A stretch of 64,000 nucleotides of DNA, taken from the NCBI RefSeq assembly GCF_027532945.1, contig NZ_JAPZTZ010000003.1, positions 1-64,000 of the forward strand. Direction: 5' to 3'. This DNA comes from Phreatobacter sp. (lineage in GTDB: Bacteria > Pseudomonadota > Alphaproteobacteria > Rhizobiales > Phreatobacteraceae). The position numbers and the translations under genes were made by a program. Under the pieces are notes generated by a model. It was given only the letters and a program-made list of their open reading frames with translations, made no database searches and was not told the origin of the DNA. Below are positions 8,728-20,367 of this stretch, in pieces. Within the stretch, counting starts at the first letter, position 1. The number at the start of each line of letters is the position of its first letter.

Positions 8728-8757
8728 TTATAAGGACACACCTGATGAGGTCGGTCA

Positions 8758-9705
8758 ATGCCGGCTGGTCGAAGGATGGAGGCGACATTGGCTCAGACAG
8801 CAGGGGGCAAGGCGGCGCCTGTTTGTGCGGGCCCAGACCGATCGCCCCGCGAGCCGCGCTACCGCATGCCCCGGGGTGCCTGTGACACCCATGTGCATGT
8901 CTTCGGCCCCTCGGATCGTTTCCCGTTCAGCACGGAGCGGAGCTACACCCCCGAGGACTGCACCTTCGAAGACCTGAACGCCCTCCACGCCGTTCTCGGC
9001 ATCGATCGGGCCGTCATCGTGCACGGGGGAGCACACGGTACCGACAATCGCGCCACCCTCGACGCCCTCGGACGCGACCCGGTCCGTCTGCGCGGTGTTG
9101 CCGTTATTCCGTCGGGCCTCTCCTTTGCCGAGCGCGAGAACATGCATGTCTCGGGCATACGAGGATGCCGGATGTCGACGGTCGTCGCAGGAGGTGCATC
9201 GTTCGACCATCTGCCGCGGCTTGCGGCAGAGGCCGACGAGTTTGGCTGGCACCTCGTCCTGCATTTCCATCGCGCCGCCGAACTTCTGGACGTCGAGAAT
9301 GAGCTTGTCGCCTGCAGGGCGGACTTCGTCCTCGATCACCTTGCGCGGATCACCGCCCTGGAGGGCACGGGCTCAGCGCCGTTCCAGGCCGTCCTGCGAT
9401 TGCTCGACACCGACCGGTGCTGGGTGAAGCTCGCAAGCCTTTATCGTCTGTCGGCCGAGCCCTACCCCCACCGCGACATGCTCCCCCTGATCCACAAAGT
9501 CGCTACACACCGGCCTGACCGGATCATCTGGGGGAGCAATTGGCCGCATCCGATCTGTCCCGTCGCGATGCCGGACGACGGTGACCTGGTCGACCTCATT
9601 CCGATGTGGCTCCCCGAGGTCGCCCAGCAACAACAGGTCCTTGTCGATAACCCGGCAAGGCTCTACGGCTTCGAAGCGATCGCCGAACCACATCACGCCT
9701 CATGA
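8758..9705 (+). CDS. Amidohydrolase, 2-pyrone-4,6-dicarboxylate lactonase (LigI)-like
   Basis: The 315-residue protein has the COG3618 TIM-barrel pattern: CDTHVHVFGP (metal-binding HxH, about residues 42-51), HLVLHFHR (about 163-170), VLDHLAR and WGSNWPHP with the catalytic Asp replaced or shifted relative to some relatives. LigI-type enzymes hydrolyse the lactone of PDC in protocatechuate/syringate catabolism. The neighbouring HpaH- and CMD-like genes support an aromatic ring-fission pathway. The start at 8758 has only a weak ribosome site; ATG 8776 is possible. The stop overlaps the start of the regulator gene by 4 bp. Confidence 0.75.
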   Translation: MPAGRRMEATLAQTAGGKAAPVCAGPDRSPREPRYRMPRGACDTHVHVFGPSDRFPFSTERSYTPEDCTFEDLNALHAVLGIDRAVIVHGGAHGTDNRATLDALGRDPVRLRGVAVIPSGLSFAERENMHVSGIRGCRMSTVVAGGASFDHLPRLAAEADEFGWHLVLHFHRAAELLDVENELVACRADFVLDHLARITALEGTGSAPFQAVLRLLDTDRCWVKLASLYRLSAEPYPHRDMLPLIHKVATHRPDRIIWGSNWPHPICPVAMPDDGDLVDLIPMWLPEVAQQQQVLVDNPARLYGFEAIAEPHHAS

Positions 9706-10391
9706 GCCACCGCAGCGGCCCCCTGCCCTCCAGCGCAACGTTGACGACAACCCTTTCCGCGAGGCTGAGAGGGGCAATCCTGCGCGGAGAATTCGAGCCG
9801 GGGTCAAAGCTCGTCCTTGATCGCGTCCGGGAGGCCTACCAGGTCAGTCTGAGCCCGCTTCGCGAGGCCTTGTGCAGACTTGAGAGCGAAGGGCTTGTGG
9901 TCGCCGAGGATCAGCGCGGCTACCGGGTCACGCCGGTCTCTGCCGACAATCTCACGGAAGTCATTCGTCTGCGCTGCGACCTTGAGGCCATGGCAGCAAA
10001 GGAGGCCATGATCCATGGCGATGCTGCTTGGGAAGGCCGTATCCTCGCAGCGCTCCACCAATTGAACCGCGTCAAGCGGATCGAAGGTGGAGATAGCGCA
10101 CGGGAAGAGTGGGAGCGCTGCCATCGCGCATTCCACGCCGAACTCATCGCCCCATGCCGGATGCCGATCCTCCAGAGCTTCTGCGAGACGCTCCACGATC
10201 AGAGCGATCGGTATCGTCGCATCTTCCTGAAGAACCATACGCCCGATCGTGACGTGCCTGCCGAGCATGCGGCTATAGCGGAAGCCATGATCGAACGGCG
10301 AGCCGATCAGGCCGTGCAGATGCTGCGCGATCACATCGAACGAACCGGCCGCAATATCCAGCTGGCCTTGGGCGGAAAATACGCTCGCTAA
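9702..10391 (+). CDS. GntR-family regulator with FCD ligand domain
   Basis: The 229-residue protein has a GntR winged helix (about residues 18-78: LRGAILRGEFEPGSKL, VSLSPLREALCRLESEGLV) and an all-helical FCD domain with the metal-binding His pattern (CHRAFHAELI, EHAAIAEAM, LRDHIERT). It overlaps the amidohydrolase gene by 4 bp and therefore probably controls this operon and the divergent hpaH operon. The palindromes at 8698-8727 are the likely sites. The effector is probably a carboxylate. Confidence 0.85.
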   Translation: MSHRSGPLPSSATLTTTLSARLRGAILRGEFEPGSKLVLDRVREAYQVSLSPLREALCRLESEGLVVAEDQRGYRVTPVSADNLTEVIRLRCDLEAMAAKEAMIHGDAAWEGRILAALHQLNRVKRIEGGDSAREEWERCHRAFHAELIAPCRMPILQSFCETLHDQSDRYRRIFLKNHTPDRDVPAEHAAIAEAMIERRADQAVQMLRDHIERTGRNIQLALGGKYAR

Positions 10392-10826
10392 CAGCCCGTG
10401 ATTGCGCTGATCAAAGGCTTTCCGACGCCCCCGCCGGCGCGAGCCTTAACCCCGCAAAATTCCAGCTCAGGCTGGTCTAGGATCGGGTAGCGCTTCAGCG
10501 AAACCCAGCACTCTCCCTCAGGCCGGGGAGAAGAGGGTCTCAGGTCATTCCCCCCTACACTTTTCGCCCCGAAGACCCCACTGCAAACCCTCGCTGGGTT
10601 ACTGCTGAACTGGAGTCGAGGAGCTTTGTGCCCCGTGCCTTGGCTCGAAAAGAAGACGCTTGGGTATGGGCCGACGATGACAATCGCCGCAGCTTTTCTG
10701 GCAAGCGTGACAGCGTGGATCGCTCGTCCGGAGAAGACATCGATCAATCAGCACTTTGCCAAAGACATCGCCGGCTGAGGGGCAACTCGCAGACGAGACG
10801 AGACGTCAAAAACGGGAGGATGACCA
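10392..10826. other. Intergenic region before the Liv-type operon
   Basis: No supported gene. A short plus-strand frame (about 10675-10779, ending KDIAG) shows no recognisable domain and has no ribosome site, so it may be a gene remnant. The promoter of the large downstream cluster should lie near the 3' end, where GGGAGG precedes the start codon at 10827. Confidence 0.4.
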
Positions 10827-12095
10827 ATGCGCAAGATAATGCTCGCCGCCTTCTCGGCCTTTGCCATGTTATTGCCAGGCTCTGCCATGGCACAGGGCAA
10901 TCCACCCATCAGGATCGGCATCCTGGTCGCGCTGGAAGGCGCCTTCGCCGCCGGTGGCGCAGATGGTGTCCGCAACGTCGAACTGGCACTGAAGCAGATC
11001 AACAGCACGGTTGGCGGTCGGCGTATCGAGACCGTCGTCGCGCCGACAGATACCAGGCCAGACACCACCGTCCGCATGGCGCGCAAGCTCATCGAGCAGG
11101 ATAAGGTCGACATCATCATCGGGCCACTCTCCGGCTCCGAGGGCATCGCGATGCGCGACTTCGCCAAGACGATCCCGGGCAATGTCGTGATCAACGGCAT
11201 TTCCGGCGCGCTTGAGACGACCTGGGTCGACCCGGCACCGAATTTCTACCGCTTCAACCTGGACGGCGCCCAGTGGGGTTTCGGCCTCGGCAGCTACGTG
11301 GTCCGGCAGAAGAACTGGCGCCGCGTGGTGAGCATCGCGGGCGACTATTCGTTCGGCTACACCAACTTCATGGGCTTTGCGATCGACTTCTGCAGGGCCG
11401 GCGGTGACATCGTCCAGCGCTTCTGGCATCCGCTCGGCCAGGCTGATTTCGGCGCCATCATCGCCCAGCTTCCCGACAACGTCGACGCGATCTATCTCGG
11501 TCTCGGCGGCACCGATGCCATCAACTTCCTCAACCAGTATCAGCAGGCAGGCGAGCGCACGCGCCTCATCGGCGGCACCATCATGGCCGACCAGACGGTG
11601 CTGACCGCCCGCGGCCGCGCGAAGGACGTGCTGCGGGGCACGCCGACCTCCGGGCCCTTCGCCGTCGACAATCCCGACGCCGCCTGGCAGGCCTATGTGA
11701 AGCTCTATCAGGACAGCTTCCCGGCCAACCAGCGTTTCCCGACGCCCTCGCTCTTCGGCCTCGGCTACTATATCGCAACCCTCGCCGCGATCCGGGGTCT
11801 GGAAGCGGTCGGTGGTGACCTCAGCAACAGCCAGGCGCGCTTCAAGGAGGCGCTGAACAAGATCCAGCTGGACAGCCCGATCGGCCGGATCACCCTCAAC
11901 GAGAACCGCCAGGCCACCGGCACCGTCTTCATCAATGAGGTGGTCGAAGGCACCGATGGCAACCTGACGAACAAGATGGTCGGCAGGACGGACAACGTGA
12001 CCCAGACTCTCGGCATGACCGCCGAGCAGTACCGGGCGATCGGACTGCCTTCCCGCAACGTCGTCGACTGCGCCCGGTTGCGCGCCGGCGGCTGA
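10827..12095 (+). CDS. ABC transporter branched-chain-amino-acid-type binding protein (LivK-like)
   Basis: The 422-residue protein has a signal peptide ending MAQG and the type-I periplasmic binding fold: PIRIGILVALEGAFAAGG, KQINSTVGGRRIETVVAPTDT, KLIEQDKVDIIIGPLSGSEG. Proteins of this class often bind aromatic acids or other organics rather than leucine. GGGAGG lies 7 bases upstream. It opens the long same-strand cluster whose permeases and ATPases are at 14371-19476, and a strong hairpin follows it, a common way to raise binding-protein levels over the membrane parts. Confidence 0.85.
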   Translation: MRKIMLAAFSAFAMLLPGSAMAQGNPPIRIGILVALEGAFAAGGADGVRNVELALKQINSTVGGRRIETVVAPTDTRPDTTVRMARKLIEQDKVDIIIGPLSGSEGIAMRDFAKTIPGNVVINGISGALETTWVDPAPNFYRFNLDGAQWGFGLGSYVVRQKNWRRVVSIAGDYSFGYTNFMGFAIDFCRAGGDIVQRFWHPLGQADFGAIIAQLPDNVDAIYLGLGGTDAINFLNQYQQAGERTRLIGGTIMADQTVLTARGRAKDVLRGTPTSGPFAVDNPDAAWQAYVKLYQDSFPANQRFPTPSLFGLGYYIATLAAIRGLEAVGGDLSNSQARFKEALNKIQLDSPIGRITLNENRQATGTVFINEVVEGTDGNLTNKMVGRTDNVTQTLGMTAEQYRAIGLPSRNVVDCARLRAGG

Positions 12096-12113
12096 AACGC
12101 CTCCGTCAAGGCA

Positions 12114-12136
12114 GGGGCCGGCGTCATGCCGGCCCC
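12114..12136 (+). terminator. GC-rich hairpin after the binding-protein gene
   Basis: A perfect 9-bp stem (GGGGCCGGC / GCCGGCCCC, 5-base loop) starts 18 bp after the stop codon. There is no long T run, so it is probably an mRNA-stabilising or partial terminator structure separating the abundant binding protein from downstream genes. Confidence 0.6.
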
Positions 12137-12195
12137 ACTTCATCGGCTCTTCATGCGTCTGCCCACGGGCAGCGAGGACCGACGGGGCGACCTCG

Positions 12196-13251
12196 ATGAC
12201 GTTGATCGGGTACCTTGCGCCAACGCTGTTCGCGGACGGCGCCATTGATGACGCACTGCCGGAAGAAGCCTCTCGATTGGGCAAGGCTCTGGTGGTCATC
12301 GACTCCGAGCCGGGAGCGGCGGAAGCCCTGGCGCGCGTCGTTGATGCCCTGCCGCGCACACGGCTCGCATCGCTGCAGATTGCCGGCGGCGCACCGCGAC
12401 GCAGCGACGCTGGCCAGGTGCTCGTCGCACTCGACCGCGCCGAGTCCTCGACCATCATCGCCATAGGCGGAGCAGGGGCGATCGGCCGTGCCCGCCTCGC
12501 TTCGGCAGCTGCCCAGAGGCGCGGAACGGATTGCTCCGTCATCGCGATCCCCGTCGGCCTGTTCGACCTTGGGCTCGGCAGGCATGTACGGCTGCGCGAC
12601 GGCGAACCCTTGCTGTGCCCCCGCCCCCACCGGGTCATCGCCGACCCGACGACCCTGGCCCATGCCCCACCGCGCCGGCTCGCCGCAGCCGGCATGGAGC
12701 TCCTTGTCCATGCCATCGAGGCCTATGCCAGCCCGAGCTACAATCCGCCTGCGGACGCGCTGGCGCTGGACGCGATCCGTCGCCTCGCGCGCTGGCTGCC
12801 AATCGTCGTGGAGCGGCCTGGTCAAGCGGAGGCGCGGCGCGAGACTCTCGCCGGCGCACTGACCGCGGGCCTCGCACTGGAGAAGGCCGTGGGCGGTGTC
12901 GACGCCCTCGCCCACCCGCTGGAGGACGCACTGGCTGAACGGGCCCTGCCGGGGGAATTGCATACTCCCGTCCTGGCGGCTTTCGTCGGCTTCAACGCCC
13001 GCGCCGTCGGCGAGCGATACGGCGCCCTGTCCCAGACCCTCGGCGAGAGCGTGTCGTCAGGGGGCCTCGACATCCAGGTCACCGCCTTCGCCCGCGCGCT
13101 TGGGCTCCCCGCCGCCCTGCGCGAAACCGCAACGGATCCCCGTCACTTCGCTGGCGTCGCGGAGCAGGCGGCCAATACGCCCGCGGCGCTGGCCAACCCG
13201 CGCCTTCTGACCCCGGGCGACTGCCAGCAAATCCTGGAGGCCGCATGGTGA
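12196..13251 (+). CDS. Iron-containing alcohol dehydrogenase/maleylacetate reductase-like protein, divergent active site
   Basis: The 351-residue protein has the size and layout of maleylacetate reductases: a Rossmann N-terminal half and an all-helical metal domain. Metal-ligand histidines are seen in LVHAIEAY (H172), ALAHPLEDAL and GELHTPVLAAF. Two normally strict features differ: the metal-binding Asp of GMDAxxH is Glu (E168), and the nucleotide motif GGGSxxD is GGAGAIG. It may reduce maleylacetate or a related oxo-enoate with altered metal or cofactor binding, or have lost activity. It lies within the Liv-type cluster between the binding protein and the AraC regulator. Confidence 0.7.
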   Translation: MTLIGYLAPTLFADGAIDDALPEEASRLGKALVVIDSEPGAAEALARVVDALPRTRLASLQIAGGAPRRSDAGQVLVALDRAESSTIIAIGGAGAIGRARLASAAAQRRGTDCSVIAIPVGLFDLGLGRHVRLRDGEPLLCPRPHRVIADPTTLAHAPPRRLAAAGMELLVHAIEAYASPSYNPPADALALDAIRRLARWLPIVVERPGQAEARRETLAGALTAGLALEKAVGGVDALAHPLEDALAERALPGELHTPVLAAFVGFNARAVGERYGALSQTLGESVSSGGLDIQVTAFARALGLPAALRETATDPRHFAGVAEQAANTPAALANPRLLTPGDCQQILEAAW

Positions 13252-13370
13252 TGCCCGGCCCCATGCCTGCCCAGACCCTCTGTTCGGCGGCACAGGCGGC
13301 GTCCTCGCCGGTGTCTCTGTGCCGCGTCGAATCGTCCGTTGCCAGCCGGGCGGGCTGCGATAAGGTCCAA

Positions 13371-13403
13371 AAGAAAAAACGGACACGACACCAAGAAAAA
13401 ACG
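13371..13403. promoter_or_regulatory. Two 11-bp direct repeats spaced two helical turns apart
   Basis: AAGAAAAAACG occurs at 13371-13381 and 13393-13403, a 22-bp period, just upstream of the AraC-family gene. Directly repeated half-sites at this spacing are typical of AraC-family operators, so this may be the autoregulatory site or the control site for the operon. Confidence 0.45.
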
Positions 13404-13426
13404 CCCGTTCATCAGGGAGGAGCGTT

Positions 13427-14266
13427 GTGAGTGTTGCTCACGCTGTTGCGCACGGCGTGTTTGGTCGCGCCTGTCTCTACGTGATGGACAAGGCCATGGC
13501 GCCACACGCCCATCGGGAAGGACATCTGATCTTTCACCTTCTGGGCCCCCCGGCGGAACTAGTCGTGGACGGTCGCCCGTTCCCTTTGTCACCCGGCCGA
13601 GCGGTGGCCATCAGCCCGTGGCAGCCCCACTTCTACCGACCGCTGACGACGCGCGACAACGTCCTGGTGCTGGTGCTCTACATCCGTCCGGGCTGGTTCG
13701 TTCACGCCAGCCGCCAGGCGTCGGAAATACTTCGCTTCGGCCGCGTCGGCGTTGAGGTCTCGGATCGTCTGGCACGCCTTGTGTGCGACACCGGGCACCT
13801 GCTCGGCGCGCATGGTGGAACCGATGGCGGGTTCGAGGATCGCCTGAGTGCCCTGACCCAGGCCTGTTTCGACCAGACATGGCAGTGGACGGCGGAGGGG
13901 TCCCAGTTCATTGGGCAGGAGCGCTCGTTGCGCGACTTTCGCATCCGCAGGGCCCTGCGTCTGCTCGACGAGTGCCTGGGCGAGCCGATCGACCTCGCCC
14001 GCCTTTCCCGTGCCGCCGGTCTTTCCAGGCCTCACTTCTTCAAGCTGTTTCGTGAGCAGATCGGTTTGCCGCCGAACATCTACTTCAACGCCCTGCGCAT
14101 GGAGCGGGCGATCGAGAGATTGGCCCTGGGCAAGGAGACGGTCGCCGATATCGGGCTCGACCTCGGCTTTTCCACACCGGCCAGCTTTTCACGGTTCTTC
14201 ATCGCCAACGGGGTGGTGCCGCCAAGCACCTATCGCCGCAGTGTCCTGGCTCACGCGATGCAGTGA
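13427..14266 (+). CDS. AraC-family transcriptional regulator
   Basis: The 279-residue protein has an N-terminal cupin-like sensing domain (MAPHAHREGHLIFHLLG, about residues 22-38) and a C-terminal double helix-turn-helix (about 165-275: IDLARLSRAAGLSRPHFFKLF and TVADIGLDLGFSTPASFSRFF). The GTG start at 13427 is preceded by GGGAGGAG at a good distance. It is embedded between the dehydrogenase and permease genes, so it is the likely activator of this cluster, responding to its substrate or a breakdown product. Confidence 0.85.
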   Translation: MSVAHAVAHGVFGRACLYVMDKAMAPHAHREGHLIFHLLGPPAELVVDGRPFPLSPGRAVAISPWQPHFYRPLTTRDNVLVLVLYIRPGWFVHASRQASEILRFGRVGVEVSDRLARLVCDTGHLLGAHGGTDGGFEDRLSALTQACFDQTWQWTAEGSQFIGQERSLRDFRIRRALRLLDECLGEPIDLARLSRAAGLSRPHFFKLFREQIGLPPNIYFNALRMERAIERLALGKETVADIGLDLGFSTPASFSRFFIANGVVPPSTYRRSVLAHAMQ

Positions 14267-14370
14267 TGAACCGCGAAAGAAAAGACCCTCGGTAAAGCCC
14301 CGCTGCGCGCGGCGGGCCTAGCCTGTTCAAGCGGCACCCCCGCCGCAGAGCTGCAAGTGTCGACGGTGCG

Positions 14371-15387
14371 ATGGACAAGTTCGCGAAGACCAATCCTGCC
14401 TGGGCTTTGGTGATCGCGCTCGTCGTGGTGGCTTTCCTGTGGCTCGTCCTGGCGCCTTGGCCCACCGAACTGGAGGCCGCGATCGGCCGCAAGCGGGTCT
14501 TTCTGAACGCCCTCCTCGGCGGCATTACCCTCGGTGCGCTCTACTTCCTCGTCGCCTCGGGATTCACGCTGATCTTTGGCCTGTTGCGCATCGTCAATCT
14601 GGCGCACGGTTCGCTGTTCCTGCTTGGGGGATATATCGGCTACGAGGTCACCAACTACACCGGCTCGTGGTTCCTGGCCTTCCCCATCGTCTTTGTCGCC
14701 GTTGGCCTGGTAGGCCTCGCGATGCAGCGCTTCATCTTCGCCTACATGGAGGGCGAGGAGCTCCGCCAGACCTTGGTCAGTATCGGGCTCTCCGTCGTGC
14801 TCGCGGATGTCATGCTCTGGTACTGGGGCGGCCAGTCCTACACGACGCTTGCGCCCGGCTTCCTGCGCGGGCCCATGGAACTGCCGCTGATCTCGTCCAT
14901 CAACACGACCAGCGGCGAGGCCATCTTCATCCGCTATCCCTCGGTCCGCATCTGGATCCTGATTGCGGCGATCGTGATCGGCGTAGCGATGTGGCTCGTG
15001 CTCAACCGCACCTCGCTGGGCATGCTCATCCGCGCTGGCGTCGACGATCGCGAGATGCTGGCGGCCTCCGGCGTTCGAATCCAGTTGGTCTTCCTCGCTG
15101 TCTTCGTCTTCGGCGCAGGCCTCGCCGGCATGGCCGGCGTGGTTGGCGGAACCTTCCAGTCGCTGTCGCCCGGAGAGGACACGCGCTTCCTGCTGGCCAG
15201 CCTCGTCGTGGTCATCGTCGGGGGAATGGGGTCGATCGTGGGCGCGGCCATCGGCGCCCTCGTCATCGGCATCGCGGAGCAGATGGGGCTCGTCTATGCC
15301 CCGACCTATTCGGTGGTCTTCACCTTCCTCATCATGGCGGCTGTGCTGGCCTTCCGGCCGCAGGGCTTTCTCGGCGCGGGGCGGTGA
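14371..15387 (+). CDS. ABC transporter permease, LivH type
   Basis: The 338-residue, strongly hydrophobic protein has 8-9 likely membrane spans and the LivH signature region GGITLGALYFLVASGFTLIFGL plus LRIVNLAHGSLFLLGGY (quoted as separate blocks). The coupling-helix stretch TSLGMLIRAGVDDREMLAASGV contacts the ATPases. The C-terminus ends VLAFRPQGFLGAGR, as in the family. It works with the LivM-like protein 3 bp downstream, the two ATPases and the binding protein at 10827 to import an organic nutrient into the cytoplasm. Confidence 0.87.
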   Translation: MDKFAKTNPAWALVIALVVVAFLWLVLAPWPTELEAAIGRKRVFLNALLGGITLGALYFLVASGFTLIFGLLRIVNLAHGSLFLLGGYIGYEVTNYTGSWFLAFPIVFVAVGLVGLAMQRFIFAYMEGEELRQTLVSIGLSVVLADVMLWYWGGQSYTTLAPGFLRGPMELPLISSINTTSGEAIFIRYPSVRIWILIAAIVIGVAMWLVLNRTSLGMLIRAGVDDREMLAASGVRIQLVFLAVFVFGAGLAGMAGVVGGTFQSLSPGEDTRFLLASLVVVIVGGMGSIVGAAIGALVIGIAEQMGLVYAPTYSVVFTFLIMAAVLAFRPQGFLGAGR

Positions 15388-15390
15388 GCG

Positions 15391-16464
15391 ATGGCACTGG
15401 CTGACCAGGCCCCCAGAGCGGCGCGCATGGCCCCCGCGAGGGCGCCGGACCGTCTCTGGTTCGAGCGTATCCCGATGGCCTGGTGGATCGTCGTCGCCGT
15501 CCTGCTCACCATGCCTCTGTTCGCCAATAACTTCTGGCTATTCCAGGTGATGGGCTGGAGTTTCATTCTCGGCACCATCGCCGTGAGCCTGACCTTCCTG
15601 GCCGGGTATGGCGGGATGGTGAGCCTGCTCCAGATGAGCATCGCCGGCCTTGCGGGCTACATGGTGGCCATCCTCGGCCCCTCCGGCACGACCTCGATCA
15701 GCCTCGGCCTCGCATGGTGGATCGTGCTGCCCGCGGCCTTCCTCATCGCAGCGGTTTTCGCCACGCTTTGCGGCGCGCTCGCGGTGCGGACCGAGGGCAT
15801 CTATACGATAATGATCACCCTGGCGATCGCCGCTGCCTTCTTCTACTTCACCCGCCAGAATTACACGATCTTCAATGGCTATTCGGGCTTCAACCTGGTT
15901 CTGCCGCCGCAGCTCTTCGGCGTGAATTGGCGCGACCCTGCCCCGTTCTACTACCTGTGCCTGGGCTGCGCTGCGCTTTGCTACGGCGCCGTGGTCTATA
16001 TCACCCGCTCGCCCTTCGGCCTGGCCTTGCAGGGGGTCCGAGACAACCCCCGCCGCATGGCGGCGCTCGGCTTCAACGTCACCGCCCACCGGGTGGCGGC
16101 CCATGCTCTCGCCAGCGTCTTCGCCTCGGTCGGCGGCATCCTTCTCGTGTGGCAGAACGCCCAGATCGCGCCTGGCACCATCGGCATTCCCGCAGCCATC
16201 GACATCCTCGTCGTTGCGGTGATCGGTGGCATCAGGCGCCCCCTCGGCGCCTTCGTTGGCGCCTTCATCTACGTGATCCTCCAGGTCTTCTCGCCGGACA
16301 TTCTGGGCACCTTCGGCTTCTCCGCCGAGCGCTTCAAGCTGATCATCGGTCTTGGCTTCCTGGCGGTGGTTCTGTTCTCGCCAGACGGAGTGCTGGGCCT
16401 GTGGGACCGCTGGCGGGCCCGTCGGGCGCGTCGCGTCGATCCATTGACAGGAGCGCCGCGATGA
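15391..16464 (+). CDS. ABC transporter permease, LivM type
   Basis: The 357-residue membrane protein has about ten spans and the LivM-type blocks LAGYGGMVSLLQMSIAGLAGY, CGALAVRTEGIYTIMITLAIA and SPFGLALQGVRDNPRRMAALGF (coupling region), ending LFSPDGVLGLWDRWRARRARR. It starts 3 bp after livH-like and overlaps the livG-like start by 4 bp. It pairs with the LivH-like subunit to form the translocation path. Confidence 0.87.
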   Translation: MALADQAPRAARMAPARAPDRLWFERIPMAWWIVVAVLLTMPLFANNFWLFQVMGWSFILGTIAVSLTFLAGYGGMVSLLQMSIAGLAGYMVAILGPSGTTSISLGLAWWIVLPAAFLIAAVFATLCGALAVRTEGIYTIMITLAIAAAFFYFTRQNYTIFNGYSGFNLVLPPQLFGVNWRDPAPFYYLCLGCAALCYGAVVYITRSPFGLALQGVRDNPRRMAALGFNVTAHRVAAHALASVFASVGGILLVWQNAQIAPGTIGIPAAIDILVVAVIGGIRRPLGAFVGAFIYVILQVFSPDILGTFGFSAERFKLIIGLGFLAVVLFSPDGVLGLWDRWRARRARRVDPLTGAPR

Positions 16465-17241
16465 CACTCGCCGCGCCCGACGATCGCCTGACGCAGATGA
16501 ACAGCGGCAATGCGCTGGAACTGCGCGGCATCACCAAGATGTTCGGCGCACTTGCGGCCATCGCCGACGTGACGCTGACGGTTCGCCCGGGCGAGCGACG
16601 GGCCGTGCTCGGGTCCAACGGCGCCGGCAAGACGACGCTGTTCAACTGCATCACCGGTGACTTCCCCGCCACCTCGGGCATCATCCGCTTCTTCGGCGAG
16701 GATGTGACGGCCTTCCCGCCATACGAGCGCATCCGCCGTGGTCTGCGCCGCACCTACCAGATTTCGTCGCTTTTCGCCGGCTTGACGGTCATGGACAACG
16801 TCTACCTGGCGTGCCGCGGCGTCTCCCGGAACCGCTACTCGCTGCTTCGCCCGCGCAGCGACGACGCTCTTGTTCACGCCGCCGAGACCCTGGTGGAGGC
16901 GGTGAACCTGACCGCCGTGCGCGACCAGCTCGTGGGTGAACTCGCCTATGGCCAGCAGCGCCAGCTCGAGATCGCGCTAGCGCTGTCGGGTGCGCCGCGC
17001 TTCATCCTTTTCGACGAACCAGCGGCAGGTCTGTCCCCGACCGAGCGGCGGGACCTCGTCACCATCCTCACGTCGCTACCCTCCCATATCGGCTACATCA
17101 TCATCGAGCACGACATGGACGTTGCACTGCGCGTCGTCGAGAGCGTGACGATGATGCACAACGGGCGCATCTTCAAGGAAGGCCTGCCGAGCGAAATCGA
17201 AGACGATCCGGAGGTACAGGAACTCTACCTTGGGGGCGGCC

Positions 17242-17249
<8 letters not shown>
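16461..17249 (+). CDS. ABC transporter ATP-binding protein, LivG type
   Basis: The 262-residue ATPase has Walker A GSNGAGKTT (about 47-55), an unusual signature LAYGQQRQLEIA, Walker B FILFDEPAAGL and the switch histidine in IIIEHDMDVAL. The LivG-specific insertion (RRTYQISSLFAGLTVMDNVYLA) follows Walker A. ATG 16461 gives a 4-bp overlap with livM-like. It energises import together with the LivF-like domain of the next gene. Confidence 0.88.
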
Positions 17250-19476
<2,227 letters not shown>

Positions 19477-19479
19477 CCC

Positions 19480-20310
19480 ATGGCCCGCTTTGCGAAGCAG
19501 GACCTCCTCGCGCGTTACCGCGCCATGATCGACCGGGGCGAGGCCATCGTCGGCGGCGGCGCCGGCACCGGCCTCTCCGCCAAATGCGAGGAGGCCGGCG
19601 GCATCGACCTCATCGTCATCTACAATTCCGGCCGCTTCCGCATGGCCGGCCGCGGGTCCCTTTCGGGCCTCATGCCCTATGGCGACGCCAACCAGATCGT
19701 CATGGAGATGGCGGGAGAGGTTCTGCCGGTGGTGAAGAACACGCCCGTCATCGCGGGGGTCTGCGCCACCGACCCCTTCCGCCAGATGGATGTCTTCCTC
19801 GACGAGGTGAAGCGCATCGGCTTTGCGGGCGTGCAGAACTTCCCGACCGTCGGGCTGATCGACGGCGTCTTCCGGGCGAACCTCGAGGAGACCGGCATGG
19901 GCTATGGGCTCGAGGTCGAGATGGTGGCGCTCGCCAATGCCAAGGGCCTCCTGACCACACCTTACGTCTTCTCCGAGGACGACGCGGCGAAGATGGCCGG
20001 CGCAGGCGCCGACATCATCGTCTGCCATCTCGGACTGACGAGCGGTGGCTCCATCGGCGCCGAGACCGCGCTGAAACTGGCCGACTGCCCCGCCATCGTC
20101 GACGACTGGGCGGCGGCGGCGCGGGCCGTGAAGCCCGACGCCATCATTCTCGTCCACGGCGGCCCAGTGGCCCAGCCGGCCGATGCCGACTTCATCCTGA
20201 AAAACACCCGCTACTGCCACGGCTTCTACGGCGCGTCATCGATGGAACGTTTGCCTGTCGAGGTGGCGATCCGTGACCAGACGCGGGCCTTCAAGGCGAT
20301 TAGCCGCTGA
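19480..20310 (+). CDS. Phosphoenolpyruvate hydrolase-family TIM-barrel protein
   Basis: The 276-residue protein matches the family that accompanies Tm-1-like proteins: [71 protein letters not shown] and [17 protein letters not shown]. The fold is related to the PEP mutase/isocitrate lyase superfamily, but the reaction of this subgroup is not established. It starts 3 bp after the fused LivF/Tm-1 gene, so the Tm-1-like/PEP-hydrolase pair is kept together and probably acts on one metabolite. Confidence 0.8.
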   Translation: MARFAKQDLLARYRAMIDRGEAIVGGGAGTGLSAKCEEAGGIDLIVIYNSGRFRMAGRGSLSGLMPYGDANQIVMEMAGEVLPVVKNTPVIAGVCATDPFRQMDVFLDEVKRIGFAGVQNFPTVGLIDGVFRANLEETGMGYGLEVEMVALANAKGLLTTPYVFSEDDAAKMAGAGADIIVCHLGLTSGGSIGAETALKLADCPAIVDDWAAAARAVKPDAIILVHGGPVAQPADADFILKNTRYCHGFYGASSMERLPVEVAIRDQTRAFKAISR

Positions 20311-20367
20311 TGTGGCGCAGCACGACCAACGACGAGACCGGAAAAGAAGCGTCGGGAGGAACATGAC

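Noticed and set aside
10869-12716. 615-codon minus-strand open frame
   Set aside because: It is an antisense shadow of the binding-protein and dehydrogenase genes in GC-rich DNA; the plus-strand proteins have clear families and signal peptides.
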